DNA of 64,000 bases from Deltaproteobacteria bacterium (GCA_020444045.1 JAHLLS010000017.1:1-64000); one strand, 5' to 3'. Counted from the first letter of the stretch, positions 41,804 through 51,824 are shown. The notes: generated by a model from the letters alone, not told the origin. A program made the numbers and translations.

Positions 41804-42726
41804 TCCGTCTGTGGATGATGCCCCAACGCCTCCAGGCAGCGTTCGATGGCGCTCCTGCTGTTTAAGTCGGACACCCACTCCCGGGCGATCGCATCCATCC
41901 CGGAATAAGCGCCAAAGACCATCCCGGCAAGCAAACCGCGGGCGGCAGAATCTCCCCCTGCCATAACATTTTCAACCAGCCCGTCCCGCGGGTTATCCTG
42001 ATATTTGGTAATCAAATGGACGACACCAGGGAAACCGGCCGATACGTCACACGCCTGTCCGAATTGTCCTATGGCGGCCCGGGTGTCGCGCACATGACTG
42101 CCCAGGCCTTCGGAGACCCAGTGCTTAAAGGGGTGACGATCAAAACTCAAGCGGGCCACATCCTGCAGCGCGGCCGTTGGTTCCTGTCCCTGCAGGACAG
42201 CCGCCGTCACCTGCGCAAAAAAAACAGCACTGTCGATCACGTCCGTGTTGCGGTGTGTCATGGCGGTCTGCCGCCTTACAGCGGCCACCATGGCATCCGT
42301 GTCGTTCCTGTAAAAATAGACCAAGGGCGCAATGCGCGCCGCCCCACCAAGATCCGAGGATGATGAACCGATGTCCGCCAAGGGGCGCCCCGCTTCAAAT
42401 TGTTTCAGCGTTTCCTTGGTCGCGTGATCGCGATACCCGTTGTAATCAGCGGCAAACAGCTCTCGCCACATCCGGGCAAAGACGTCTACTGAGAAACCAC
42501 CGGATTCGGCCAGAGCGTTCAGCAAGACAACGGTTTGATCGCCGTAATGGGTCAGGTCACCCCTGGTCTTGGTCTTGTGAAATGACGTGGGCAACGGTGC
42601 CCGTAAGGTGTCCACCCGCCCGACCTGGGCATCAATTTGACCGGTATCGTAAATCCAGTGGGCACCGAGCGCGAGTGCATCTGCGGCCAGGGATGCGAAT
42701 ACGATGGCGCCATGTTGAAACTCCAT
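41800..42726 (-). CDS. ADP-ribosylglycohydrolase (DraG) superfamily protein, J1-crystallin/SelJ-like
   Basis: 308 residues. The fold's motifs are FASLAADALALGAHWIYD, THYGDQTVVLL, and C-terminal ENVMAGGDSAARGLLAGMVFGAYSG. Active DraG enzymes carry GGDTDT in that last loop to bind two metals; here it reads GGDSAA, and the first motif GAHWIYD replaces the GDALG metal loop. The pattern matches the J1-crystallin/selenoprotein J group, whose hydrolase activity is doubtful. Co-transcribed with the J-domain gene. Confidence 0.85.
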   Translation of the reverse strand: MEFQHGAIVFASLAADALALGAHWIYDTGQIDAQVGRVDTLRAPLPTSFHKTKTRGDLTHYGDQTVVLLNALAESGGFSVDVFARMWRELFAADYNGYRDHATKETLKQFEAGRPLADIGSSSSDLGGAARIAPLVYFYRNDTDAMVAAVRRQTAMTHRNTDVIDSAVFFAQVTAAVLQGQEPTAALQDVARLSFDRHPFKHWVSEGLGSHVRDTRAAIGQFGQACDVSAGFPGVVHLITKYQDNPRDGLVENVMAGGDSAARGLLAGMVFGAYSGMDAIAREWVSDLNSRSAIERCLEALGHHPQTE

Positions 42727-42873
42727 GCTATTCTCCTGAAAAAACGGTTGGAAACGAGATCACGTCATCCCGCCGTATCGTTGTGGTCGTCTTGAAGCCG
42801 TGCCTGGTTTGGGTCGTCCATCCAATAATAGGAACCGCCGAAAACTTGACAAGGTCTCCGCCCCAAACAGAAA

Positions 42874-42901
42874 CCGCCCGGGGCCTTCGGCTCACGGGCG
42901 G
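42874..42901 (-). terminator. Terminator after the liv operon
   Basis: On the minus strand CCGCCCG and CGGGCGG form a 7-bp GC stem (plus an inner GCC/GGC) followed by TTTCTG, ~26 bp after the livF stop. The T-tract is short, so efficiency may be moderate. Confidence 0.7.
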
Positions 42902-42926
42902 CAATCGCAGTAGCCGTCAATACGGG

Positions 42927-43637
42927 TTATCCGCCGAGGTAGGCTTTTTTAACTTCAGGATCTTCCATAAGTTTTTTGGAGTCTCCCTCCAAAACGAGAT
43001 TGCCGCTCTCCAGAACGTATCCCCGCTGCGAAAACTGCAATGCCAAGCGGGCATTCTGCTCCACAAGCAGAATCGTGGTGCCTTCCTTGTTGATTTCTTT
43101 TAGTGCACTGAAGACATTCATCATCAGCAATGGCGCCAGTCCCATGGAGGGTTCGTCAAGCAGCATCATCTTGCGCGCGCTCATAAAAGCCCGTCCGATG
43201 GCCAGCATTTGCTGCTCACCACCGCTCAAAGTGCCGGCCTTTTGTTGCTTTCGTTCAAACAGCCGTGAAAAGATGGCGAAGACCTGCTCCAGATCTCTGG
43301 CGATTCCGGCCGTGTCCTTGCGGGCAAATGTGGCCAGTTTCAGGTTTTCCAGTACCGTCAGGTTGCCGAAAAGCCGTCGCCCCTCCGGGACGTGCGAAAT
43401 TCCCAGTTGACTGACGATCTTGTCGGCCGGATACCGGGAAAGGTCCTCACCCTGAAACGTCATGCGCGAATCGGCCGAAGCGGGTATAAGTCGTGAAATG
43501 GCGCGCAGCGTGGTACTTTTACCGGCTCCATTGGCGCCGATAATGGTTACGATTTCACCTTCATTGATTGTAATATCGATGCCGTGCAGGGCGCGGATGT
43601 TGCCGTAGTTTACACACAAATTTTCAATGCGCAGCAT
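42927..43637 (-). CDS. livF: Branched-chain amino acid ABC transporter ATPase LivF
   Basis: 236 residues from ATG 43637, overlapping the livG stop by one base. Walker A IIGANGAGKSTTLRAIS, signature LSGGEQQMLAIGRAFM, Walker B MLLDEPSMGLAP. LivF-type lengths and ending (VLEGDSKKLMEDPEVKKAYLGG) are standard. Energises the LivHM permease. Confidence 0.95.
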   Translation of the reverse strand: MLRIENLCVNYGNIRALHGIDITINEGEIVTIIGANGAGKSTTLRAISRLIPASADSRMTFQGEDLSRYPADKIVSQLGISHVPEGRRLFGNLTVLENLKLATFARKDTAGIARDLEQVFAIFSRLFERKQQKAGTLSGGEQQMLAIGRAFMSARKMMLLDEPSMGLAPLLMMNVFSALKEINKEGTTILLVEQNARLALQFSQRGYVLESGNLVLEGDSKKLMEDPEVKKAYLGG

Positions 43638-44410
43638 TATGTCTCCACCATGTCCTTGCCCAAGTAGGCCTCGATCACTTGGGGATTGTTCTGAATTTGA
43701 TCCGGCGTGCCATCGGCGATGACCTCTCCAAAAACCAGGCACTGAATCTGCTCACAAAGTTCCATGACGAATTTCAATCGATGCTCGATCAAGAAAATGG
43801 CCAGTCCCAGTTTGCGGTGAATCGTTCGGATGACCTCCATGATCTGCTCCAACTCTTCCGGTGTCATACCGACCGTGGGTTCGTCGAGAAAAAGCACCTG
43901 GGGTTCGATGGCCAACGCACGGGCCATTTCGACTCGTCGTTGGGCCCCATAAGGTAGGCTCACCACCAACTGATCGGCCAGATGATCAATACCCAGCAGT
44001 TGCAGCAGTTCCATGGCCTTGGCTTCGCTTTCCGCCTCTTCCCGGCTTCGCCGCGGCGAATCCAAAAAGGCGCCCCACAGCCCATAGGTCAATTTGGAAT
44101 AGCGGGCCAGCTTGACATGCTCCAGAACGTTCATGTGGCGCCAAAGACGTAAATCCTGAAAGGTCCGTCCGATGCCCAATGCAGCAATCTGGTTGGGCCG
44201 CCGCCTCAGAAGGGATGTACCGTTGAAGGCAATCGTTCCTGTGGTGGGCGTGTAGATGCCCGTAATCAAGTTGAATATGGTGGTTTTGCCGGCCCCGTTA
44301 GGACCAATCAATCCTCGAATCTGTCCCGCCTCGATGGCAAGATTAAAATCATGGACAGCGCGCAACCCGCCGAAATAATGTGTCATGTTATCAACCTGCA
44401 GCAGTGCCAT
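43637..44410 (-). CDS. livG: Branched-chain amino acid ABC transporter ATPase LivG
   Basis: 257 residues from ATG 44410, one base away from the livM stop. Walker [19 protein letters not shown], signature [16 protein letters not shown] (the LivG-specific 'YGxQR' version), Walker [14 protein letters not shown]. Second ATPase of the importer. Confidence 0.95.
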   Translation of the reverse strand: MALLQVDNMTHYFGGLRAVHDFNLAIEAGQIRGLIGPNGAGKTTIFNLITGIYTPTTGTIAFNGTSLLRRRPNQIAALGIGRTFQDLRLWRHMNVLEHVKLARYSKLTYGLWGAFLDSPRRSREEAESEAKAMELLQLLGIDHLADQLVVSLPYGAQRRVEMARALAIEPQVLFLDEPTVGMTPEELEQIMEVIRTIHRKLGLAIFLIEHRLKFVMELCEQIQCLVFGEVIADGTPDQIQNNPQVIEAYLGKDMVET

Positions 44411-44411
44411 T

Positions 44412-45767
44412 CTATACCTCCTCGCCTCGGGATCCCTTAGGCTGCAAGATCTTTCGAACATCAAACTCCCGAAAGGCGAATAATCCAGTCGGTCGATAAA
44501 TCATGACCAGAATGAGCAGCAGGGGAATCACGATCCACTTGAAAATTTCCAGGGGCCGCAGGGCTTCACCCAGGAGACTGATGGACACCGCACCGACGAT
44601 GGAGCCGACCACGGAATTGAGCCCACCGAAATAGACCATGGCGAGAACCTCGGCCAGTTTCTGAATGCCGAACATGGCCGGGTTCACATAACGCAAAACA
44701 TGGGCCAGCAAGCCGCCGGCCATGCCGGCCCAGAAGGCGCCGAACAAAAAAGCAATCATTTTGGTCTTGCGGGTATCGACCGTCATCGCCTCGGCGGCCG
44801 ATTCGTCGTCACGAACGGCATTCAAGGCTTTTCCCATGGTAGAGGTGACAAAATTATTGATCGCCCAGATCCCCAACACCACCGTGCAGAATATAACCGG
44901 AAGCGATGCCCAGTCCGGATGACCGGAAATGCCCCGGGCGCCGCCCAAGGCCTGAACATTTTCAAACAAGCTTTTCACAATAAAGAGAAATGCCAGGCTG
45001 ATGATGGCTAGATAGTCGCCCCTGGTCTTAAAGGAGGGTATTGCGACAATCAATGCGCCGAGAGCCGCTACCAACCCGCCGAAGATCAGTGCCAGCGGAA
45101 AGGTGAGATAGGCCAGGGAAAATCCCATCTTGGCGGCGCCCAGCACCTTGTCGTCCACGAAGAGCCCGACTGTGAACACCGAAGACATATAGGCGCCAAT
45201 GGCCATGAAGCCGGGGTGCGAACACGAAAACTCGCCCATGTAACCGTTGATGATATTCAGACTTAGGGTCAACAAAACCGCTACCAGCATAAGTTTGAGC
45301 GTGATCACCCGATAGTCGCTCATGGTTCCCCAGAGATGGAGCACGGCGTATAAAATCGCTAAATGAACGAGAACCGAAACCAGAACCGAAGACCGCTGAA
45401 GCCCGTAGGCGATGCGGTTGGTGGCACCGGCCGAGTATTTCGCAACCAGGGTCAGGGGCAAAAGATACACAAGTCCGAAATAGACCAGCGCCTTCGGTAT
45501 ATCCATCAGGCTGGCGGTTTCAAAAGCGACGCCTTTGAATATCGTATTCACGCCGCCCGCGATGACTTTAAAAACCGTCACGAGACCGAACAAGACCGGC
45601 ATTTGGGAAAGCCCCAGGAGGACTGCAAGTCCTTCGCCGATCACCTTTTCAACCAGCACACAGGCCAGCATGCCGAGCAAAAATCCGAGCAGTGGAACCT
45701 GCGCGAAAAACCGCTGGACCGGATTTTGACCACTTTCCAGCGAAGTCGTATTTGTCGTTTGCACCAT
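44412..45767 (-). CDS. livM: Branched-chain amino acid ABC permease LivM
   Basis: 451 residues from ATG 45767 (AGGACG 8 bases upstream). 10-12 hydrophobic segments. The conserved LivM region is NIINGYMGEFSCSHPGFMAIGAYMSS, with AVRDDESAAEAMTVDTRKTKMIAFLFGAFWAGMAGGLL later. Somewhat longer than the family average because of an N-terminal extension with three extra hydrophobic stretches. Confidence 0.94.
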   Translation of the reverse strand: MVQTTNTTSLESGQNPVQRFFAQVPLLGFLLGMLACVLVEKVIGEGLAVLLGLSQMPVLFGLVTVFKVIAGGVNTIFKGVAFETASLMDIPKALVYFGLVYLLPLTLVAKYSAGATNRIAYGLQRSSVLVSVLVHLAILYAVLHLWGTMSDYRVITLKLMLVAVLLTLSLNIINGYMGEFSCSHPGFMAIGAYMSSVFTVGLFVDDKVLGAAKMGFSLAYLTFPLALIFGGLVAALGALIVAIPSFKTRGDYLAIISLAFLFIVKSLFENVQALGGARGISGHPDWASLPVIFCTVVLGIWAINNFVTSTMGKALNAVRDDESAAEAMTVDTRKTKMIAFLFGAFWAGMAGGLLAHVLRYVNPAMFGIQKLAEVLAMVYFGGLNSVVGSIVGAVSISLLGEALRPLEIFKWIVIPLLLILVMIYRPTGLFAFREFDVRKILQPKGSRGEEV

Positions 45768-45804
45768 TCGGAAACGTCCTGTTGTTAAGTCGGTTGCTGA
45801 TCGA

Positions 45805-46770
45805 TCACAGCCTAAGTTTGGCGCTGTAGACCTCTCCAAACAGGCCATGAGGGCGAAAGATCAAAATGAGAAGCACAATAGAATAGGCGATCAGATCCCT
45901 CAAATTGGAACCGATGTTCAGGGCAAACAATCGATTCACGATCTGGATGGCCGGTATCGTCATGATTTCGATAAAACCCAGCATGAAGCCGGCGATACAG
46001 GCTCCCAAAATCGATCCTCTTCCTCCAAGGATAGCAGCGACAAAGGCTTTCCATCCGAGGCTGACGCCCATATACGGATCCAGAACCGGATAGGCCAACC
46101 CGAAGAGAATACCGGCGGCGGCGGCCAGGGCGGATCCGATAGCAAAGGTCATGGCGGCGATCGTATTGATAGGAACCCCCACCAGAGGCACCACGACAAA
46201 ATCATAGGCCATGGCACGCATCGCCATGCCCCATTTGCTGCGGGTCACGAACTGATGCAGTGCAATCATCAGGGATAGCGACACCAGAACGATCATGATT
46301 TTCTTGTTGGTGACGAAAACCCCCCCGAAATTATAAGTATGAGACTCGATCAACGAGGGAAACTTCAGCCGCTGGCCACCCAGGAAAAGGATGTTGGATG
46401 TTTCCAATATGATGCCGATCATTAGTCCCGTAATGGCCGCCGATGCGCGGGGGGCATCTCTCAGGGGACGATAGCCTACTCGTTCCACGATTACGCCCAC
46501 AAGAGCCGTCAGCATCATCGATGCCAGAATGGTGATGACCAGCAAGACCCATCCCGGCAGGGCCGCTCCGGCACCGGCGCCGAAAAGAGCGATCAGTCCG
46601 GTGGCAATGAACAGGCCGATATAGGCACCCACCATAAAAATATCGCCGTGGGCGAAATTGAACAGCATGAGAATACTGTAGACCATGGAATATCCCAAGG
46701 CGATCAGCGCATAAAAGCTCCCCCACTGCAGGGCATTTACCAGGTTTTGCATGATAAAGTTAAAGGTCAT
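45805..46770 (-). CDS. livH: Branched-chain amino acid ABC permease LivH
   Basis: 321 residues from ATG 46770. LivH hallmark QNLVNALQWGSFYALIALGYSMVYSILMLFNFAHGDIFMVGAYIG at the N-terminus, and SLGWKAFVAAILGGRGSILGACIAGFMLGFIE. About eight membrane helices. Dimerises with LivM. Confidence 0.95.
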   Translation of the reverse strand: MTFNFIMQNLVNALQWGSFYALIALGYSMVYSILMLFNFAHGDIFMVGAYIGLFIATGLIALFGAGAGAALPGWVLLVITILASMMLTALVGVIVERVGYRPLRDAPRASAAITGLMIGIILETSNILFLGGQRLKFPSLIESHTYNFGGVFVTNKKIMIVLVSLSLMIALHQFVTRSKWGMAMRAMAYDFVVVPLVGVPINTIAAMTFAIGSALAAAAGILFGLAYPVLDPYMGVSLGWKAFVAAILGGRGSILGACIAGFMLGFIEIMTIPAIQIVNRLFALNIGSNLRDLIAYSIVLLILIFRPHGLFGEVYSAKLRL

Positions 46771-46843
46771 TCAACTCGCTCCCGGGAAAAATTCAAGAGG
46801 CCCAGGAGGGCGGATCCCGGGCCCCTTGTCGATATGTCGCTAA

Positions 46844-46870
46844 CCGACGGACAACAGCGCTGTCCGCCGG
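46844..46870 (-). promoter_or_regulatory. Intercistronic hairpin between livJ and livH
   Basis: On the minus strand CCGGCGGACA and TGTCCGTCGG form a 10-bp stem (one G-T pair) with a 7-base loop, in the 126-bp gap after the binding-protein gene. It has no T-tract. Such hairpins commonly protect the upstream binding-protein mRNA from 3' decay and so raise its level over the permeases. Confidence 0.65.
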
Positions 46871-46896
46871 TCATCAGTTGTCAACAGATTTACACA

Positions 46897-48063
46897 TCAC
46901 TTCGGGCATACTGATTTAAAGAACGCGAACTGACCATCATCATTGATCTTGACAACGACAGCGCATTTTTCAGGATCTCCCTCGGGTGTGAATGTCATTT
47001 CACCGGTAATTCCCGGGAATTTCTTGATGGCGGCCAGGGCATCTTTCACCTTGGTGCGGTCGGCCTTGATATCGCCGGACAGTCCGCCGGTATCCTTGAT
47101 CGCCTGAATCATCAATCCCAGGGAATCCCAGGTGAGGGCCGCCACATCATCGGGGGTTTTGCCATAGATGGCGGAATACTCGTCGATGAAGGCCTTGGTA
47201 GCACCCTTGGCATCGACGGGGGCGTAGTGCGTCGAGAAATAGTATCCCTTGCAGGCATCACCGCAGAGCCCCATCAAATCACCACCACCCCATGAATCGG
47301 ATCCCAGGATCGGTTTGTCCCACCCCATCTCTTTGGCCCCCATGACAATCAGCGGCACCTCGGAGTAGTACTGAGGAACAAACAGCACGTCAGCGCCGGA
47401 CGCCACGATATTGGTCAATTGGGCCGAAAAGTCCTTGTCTCCAGTAGTAAAAGACTCGAAAGCCACGACGGAACCGGGGCCATGGATTTTCTCAAACGCC
47501 CCTTTAAAGAACTCCGCCAGGCCTTTCGGATAGTCCGCAGCGATATCATAGAGCACGGCCGCTTTCTTGGCGCCCAGTTCCTCGGTGGCGAAGTTGGCCG
47601 CCACCGGACCCTGGAAGGGATCCAGAAAGCAGCCGCGGAAAACATACGGACGGTCAAGGGTCGTATTGGGGTTGGTGGACCAGGGGCTGATCATAGGGGT
47701 CGCGTTGTTGTTGGCCACCTCGCCTGCGGGAACGGCCTGGCTGGATGACTGCGGTCCTATGATTCCCAGCACATCATCCACGGTGATCAGCTTGGTATTG
47801 ACCTTCACCGCCGACTCCGCTTTATATTCGTTGTCTTCGTAGATAAAGTCCAGGGAATAGGTCTTGCCACCCACATCGACGGTGGGCATTTTCTTGAGAA
47901 ACATTTCCGCGGCATTTTTGGAAGATGCGCCGACATCGGGGTTATCGCCGGTGAGGGGGATGTTGAATCCGATATTGATCACATTATCTTTCGACCAAAC
48001 GCCTGGTGCCAGCACCAGACTTAAAACCAACATTGCTACCAGAAATCCGAGACTTTTACGCAT
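46897..48063 (-). CDS. livJ: Branched-chain amino acid ABC transporter binding protein
   Basis: 388 residues from ATG 48063, which has AAGGAGG 5-6 bases upstream; the longer upstream frame is ignored. Signal peptide MRKSLGFLVAMLVLSLVLAPGVWS. The mature type-1 periplasmic binding fold contains INIGFNIPLTGDNPDVGASSKNAAEM and GIIGPQSSSQAVPAGEVANN. First gene of livJHMGF; the most highly expressed by position. Ligand presumed branched-chain amino acid, not provable from sequence. Confidence 0.92.
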   Translation of the reverse strand: MRKSLGFLVAMLVLSLVLAPGVWSKDNVINIGFNIPLTGDNPDVGASSKNAAEMFLKKMPTVDVGGKTYSLDFIYEDNEYKAESAVKVNTKLITVDDVLGIIGPQSSSQAVPAGEVANNNATPMISPWSTNPNTTLDRPYVFRGCFLDPFQGPVAANFATEELGAKKAAVLYDIAADYPKGLAEFFKGAFEKIHGPGSVVAFESFTTGDKDFSAQLTNIVASGADVLFVPQYYSEVPLIVMGAKEMGWDKPILGSDSWGGGDLMGLCGDACKGYYFSTHYAPVDAKGATKAFIDEYSAIYGKTPDDVAALTWDSLGLMIQAIKDTGGLSGDIKADRTKVKDALAAIKKFPGITGEMTFTPEGDPEKCAVVVKINDDGQFAFFKSVCPK

Positions 48064-48472
48064 GACAACCTCCTTTTTATCTGCCTCTTGAGTGGACGAA
48101 GCGGTTGATGAAAACAGCTTTCTTGAGCCTGTGAGCTTAAGCATGGCTGCATACCATGCGGCCGGATATATTTCAATATATAAGTCAGCCTCGGAAAATG
48201 CGGGCCCATTCAGTGGGGGGTTTATCCGACACGGCGGCAATATTTTCTTCGCCAAGCCATATTTCCCGAGCCGCTTATGAGATTTCCGTTTCGCAATAGC
48301 TATGCCACGGGAGTCCAATTTTTTTCAGTCGTATTATTGCAGGAAATACTTTTGGTTCGGACGATGCAACGCGTCCCCACCCGCAGGTTTTTTCTCACAT
48401 TTTTGTATAAATAAAATCCGTTTATTACCAATTTGTATGGATGGATATCATAATAGTAAGAGACGATGACTC
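48064..48472. other. 409-bp region upstream of the liv operon
   Basis: It must contain the livJ promoter and the 3' end of the convergent-facing small gene's neighbourhood. No confident -35/-10 pair, operator palindrome or small RNA was identified. The open frame continuing upstream of the livJ ATG has no protein-like character. Confidence 0.55.
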
Positions 48473-48682
48473 CTATTTTTTCAATACGTCGGCAACCATT
48501 TCCTTCATGATGGCCAACACGTTTTGGCCGCGATGACGGGCTACTCGATGGGCCTCATCAACCAGCAGGGACGCTTTTTGGGACAATTCCCCTGGCGAAA
48601 GCGGCGCATCGGCCTGCTGTTGCTGGTGCCACTGAATCAGGCGGGCGGCCAGCTTTTCTTCCTGACGTCGTATGAACCCCAT
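48473..48682 (-). CDS. Small protein of unknown function
   Basis: 69 residues from ATG 48682, with GAAGGACC 7 bases upstream. Helical and charged: MGFIRRQEEKLAARLIQWHQ at the start, PLSPGELSQKASLLVDEAHRVARHRGQNVLAIMKEMVADVLKK at the end. No membrane segment. Last gene in the ileS-lspA-holA-pyk direction, 63 bp after pyk. Not assigned to a family. Confidence 0.7.
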   Translation of the reverse strand: MGFIRRQEEKLAARLIQWHQQQQADAPLSPGELSQKASLLVDEAHRVARHRGQNVLAIMKEMVADVLKK

Positions 48683-48745
48683 GGTGGTCCTTCATTTCGA
48701 ATGGGTTTGAAAATGAAAAATCCTGCCGCAAAACCTATCGCGTCA

Positions 48746-50149
48746 TCAAAGCCGCTTGACCCACAGCATATTGGTGGTGCCGGCGGCATAGAGGGGGCGC
48801 CCGCCGGTGATCACCACCACATCGCCGGCCTTCACATGACCGGTCTTCAGAGCCGACTCGGCTGCTTTTTCAATGATTTCATCCGTGTCATCGCTAAGCT
48901 GCAGATAACATGGGATACACCCCCAACACATGGCCAGCCGGCGAACGGTTTTTTCGCTGGGAGACAGGGCAATAATAAGTCCGCGCGGCCGAAACCGGGC
49001 CACATGCCGGGCCGTGGCCCCGGATCGGGTGGTCGCGACAATGGCGGCCGCATTCAGATTGTCAGCCAGACTACACGCAGCGGCGGCCACTGATTTTGAA
49101 ATGTCGAGATCCTGAAGTTTATTCCGATAGCGCTGGTAAGGAAACTGTTCCTCGGCCGCCCGGATAATATTGGTCATATAGTGGACTGCCGCCACGGGGT
49201 AACGCCCGGTGGCGGTTTCCTCGGACAGCATGACGGCATCGGCGCCGTCGAGCACCCCGTTAGCCACATCCGCGGCTTCGGCCCGGGTAGGACGGGGGGC
49301 ATCCACCATGGACCGCAGCATCTGGGTCGCGATAATGACCGTACGTCCGCGCCGGTTGGCCTTATTGATGATCATTTTCTGGATGTTCGGTACATTCTCC
49401 AGCGGAATTTCAACCCCCAGATCGCCCCGTGCCACCATAATTGCGTCCGCCACGTCGATGAGCGCATCGATGTGGTCCAACGCCTCGTGTTTTTCGATTT
49501 TGGCAACAACGGGCGTCCGGTGACCCTGATCGGCAATCAGGGCCTTGATTTCCTTAATATCGTCCACCGAGCGTACAAAAGACAGGGCCACGTAGTCCAC
49601 GTCATGCGCCAGTCCAAACTGAAGATCCGTTCGATCCTTGTCGGTCAGCGCCTTGATCCGTATGCTTCCGGTCGGCAGGTTGACGCCTTTGTGGGATGTC
49701 AGCAGACCGCCGGTAACGACACGGGTGGTGATATCGGATCCGGCGCTGTGCATGACTTCCAAATCCATCATGCCATCCGCCAGGAGCAGACGGTCACCGA
49801 CATTGACATCGGCGGGCAGGCCTCGATACGAAACAGAGACTCGGCGATGATTCCCCATCACATCGTCACTGGTCAGGATGAAGGTTTCACCGGGCTTGAG
49901 CTCAATCCCCGGATCCGGTATTCTGCCGACCCGGATTTTGGGGCCGCACAGGTCCTGCAAAATAGCAACCGGCTGGTTGAGCTCGGCCGCGATGGTTCGT
50001 ATGGCGGCGATTTTATCCGCGTGATCCGCATGGGTGCCGTGGGAAAAATTGAGTCGGGCCACATTCATGCCGCTTTGGATCATCGCCCGTATCGTGTCGG
50101 GGGAACTGCTGGCCGGTCCGATCGTACATACGATTTTCGTCTTTGGCAT
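48746..50149 (-). CDS. pyk: Pyruvate kinase
   Basis: 467 residues. N-terminal KTKIVCTIGPASSSPDTIRAMIQSGMNVARLNFSHG, catalytic MVARGDLGVEIP and the ADP/K+ region ILQDLCGPKIRVG all present. The signature EKHEALDHIDALIDVADAIMVARGDLG is complete. Converts phosphoenolpyruvate and ADP to pyruvate and ATP. Located downstream of holA by 22 bp. Confidence 0.96.
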   Translation of the reverse strand: MPKTKIVCTIGPASSSPDTIRAMIQSGMNVARLNFSHGTHADHADKIAAIRTIAAELNQPVAILQDLCGPKIRVGRIPDPGIELKPGETFILTSDDVMGNHRRVSVSYRGLPADVNVGDRLLLADGMMDLEVMHSAGSDITTRVVTGGLLTSHKGVNLPTGSIRIKALTDKDRTDLQFGLAHDVDYVALSFVRSVDDIKEIKALIADQGHRTPVVAKIEKHEALDHIDALIDVADAIMVARGDLGVEIPLENVPNIQKMIINKANRRGRTVIIATQMLRSMVDAPRPTRAEAADVANGVLDGADAVMLSEETATGRYPVAAVHYMTNIIRAAEEQFPYQRYRNKLQDLDISKSVAAAACSLADNLNAAAIVATTRSGATARHVARFRPRGLIIALSPSEKTVRRLAMCWGCIPCYLQLSDDTDEIIEKAAESALKTGHVKAGDVVVITGGRPLYAAGTTNMLWVKRL

Positions 50150-50171
50150 GCGATCTCCTCCCGAACGTTGG

Positions 50172-51701
50172 TCAACGCCGGCTTGATGGCCGGTGGAATC
50201 CTGCTTTCCCGGATGGTTTGGCGGATTGTTCCGCCTGGCAAATCGAAAAAATGACCTGTTCCAGAATTAACTGGCCCGACAGGCCGGAGCGCTTCATCTG
50301 ACGATCCGCTTCGCTGAGCTGCCGCAGGGCCCCGGTCAATTCCAAATGCGTAAACCGTTCCGCTTTCTGGAGTGTCTTGTAAATCGGATAGGGACTGCGG
50401 CTTTTCGCTGCCAGGAAGAGATCGGAGCGGGCTGTACTTTTATTCTTGCCGGTTCGTTTTTTTTTGCCCGCCGACGACGGGACAGGCGTCAATGCCTGAT
50501 TCCAGGCGTCGATCATGGCCAGTAAATCCTCATCAAAGGCCTTGATGGCCGGCATCACCTGGGCTTGAAACTGCGGGTATGAACATCCGGCATGCCAGAC
50601 GCGGCCAAACGTGCTGGTCGTGAAATCTTTGGCCACCAGCAGACGCCGCATCTGATTGGTGATCGCCGCCAAAAGCGGCAAGGGATGATCGAATTCACCG
50701 CTGGTCAGCAGGGATTGAAGAAAGAAAAGGGATTGGCTCAAATTGCGATTGGAGACGGCCTCGGTCAGTTCGTACAGCGGGTCGCGGCGCGTCCGCTCAA
50801 GGGCATGTCGCACATCCGCCGTTTCGATCGCATGCCGGTCGCCGATGAAATTCACCAGTTTTTCCACGCTGGCGACAACGGTTCGCAAATCAAACCCCGT
50901 CATGTCATACATCACGCGGCGGACCGCCGGATCCATCCGTTTGCCGCTATCCCGCAAGACGTCCTCTACCGCCGCATCCAGAGCGGCGTCCTGGACCGTG
51001 CGGTCGGCCTTGCGGTCTCCCTTGGGAACGGCACAGTCCACCACCAGCCCGTTTTCACGGATCGTTTTGTAAAGGGTCCGGCGTTTATCCACCAGGTCCG
51101 TCGTGATCATCAGATGATGTCCGGAAGGGAAACCCCGCTCAATGGCATCCTGTAATTCCTGTTGCGGGTTGGCGGCGGAAGGCACATCCAGACCTCTCTG
51201 CCGGCAATAGTCCAGCACCGCCGGAACCCACTCCATGTCGTCACCGGCACCGGACTGTTTCAGCACGGTCTCGGGTGACGCCCCGCCCAGATCAGCAAGC
51301 GACAACCGGTGGATGTTCAGAAAATCCAGAAAAAGACGCGCCGCTTTTTTCATTTCACCCGCCTTGCCGGCACGGGTTGCCTGGTCCCACAAGCGGTCGA
51401 GGTTTTGCCGCGAATGGAAAATCCGCGCATCCGTAAGGGCCACAATTTTACGGTCGGATAGAAGCGAAAACGTATTGATGCGTTCCAACGCGCCGCGCAC
51501 ATTCTCGTTCAGCCCGTCGATGGCCTCGTAGGTCATGTGGCGCGGGGCATCGCCGAGAATGGCCGCCAACACTTTCTCCAGCGCTTTTTTGTAAAGCATC
51601 TCCTCGCCGAACAGAAGCCATACCGACGGCCAGGCCGGAGCCTTTCGGGCCTCCTCTTTTTGGAGAAAACGCGTCAAATCCTGATAGTGGATATCTGTCA
51701 T
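50172..51701 (-). CDS. holA: DNA polymerase III delta subunit-like protein
   Basis: 509 residues from ATG 51701. The N-terminal RuvB-like part has VWLLFGEEMLYKKALEKVL (the P-loop is degenerate, as usual for delta). Matches to HolA include LITTDLVDKRRTLYKTIRENGLVVDCAVPKGD and FDLRTVVASVEKLVNFIG, and the C-terminal QLILEQVIFSIC. It is much longer than the ~340-residue norm: an insertion of ~70 residues at ~80-150 and a Lys/Ser-rich linker (~405-430, PSSAGKKKRTGKNKST). Loads the beta clamp. Confidence 0.85.
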   Translation of the reverse strand: MTDIHYQDLTRFLQKEEARKAPAWPSVWLLFGEEMLYKKALEKVLAAILGDAPRHMTYEAIDGLNENVRGALERINTFSLLSDRKIVALTDARIFHSRQNLDRLWDQATRAGKAGEMKKAARLFLDFLNIHRLSLADLGGASPETVLKQSGAGDDMEWVPAVLDYCRQRGLDVPSAANPQQELQDAIERGFPSGHHLMITTDLVDKRRTLYKTIRENGLVVDCAVPKGDRKADRTVQDAALDAAVEDVLRDSGKRMDPAVRRVMYDMTGFDLRTVVASVEKLVNFIGDRHAIETADVRHALERTRRDPLYELTEAVSNRNLSQSLFFLQSLLTSGEFDHPLPLLAAITNQMRRLLVAKDFTTSTFGRVWHAGCSYPQFQAQVMPAIKAFDEDLLAMIDAWNQALTPVPSSAGKKKRTGKNKSTARSDLFLAAKSRSPYPIYKTLQKAERFTHLELTGALRQLSEADRQMKRSGLSGQLILEQVIFSICQAEQSAKPSGKAGFHRPSSRR

Positions 51702-51824
51702 GGTCTGTCCGCACAAGAGACGTCGAGGAATCGGTAACGGATCGGGTGGTTTGGCATTGCAAGACCAGCCGGCCCTGCCTGCAGCCGGAAAACCGGCGAT
51801 CTATCCGTTTACGGATCGGTGGCG

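Noticed and set aside
49181..50254. Plus-strand frame opposite pyruvate kinase
   Set aside because: Shadow of pyk; no start signal and no domain.
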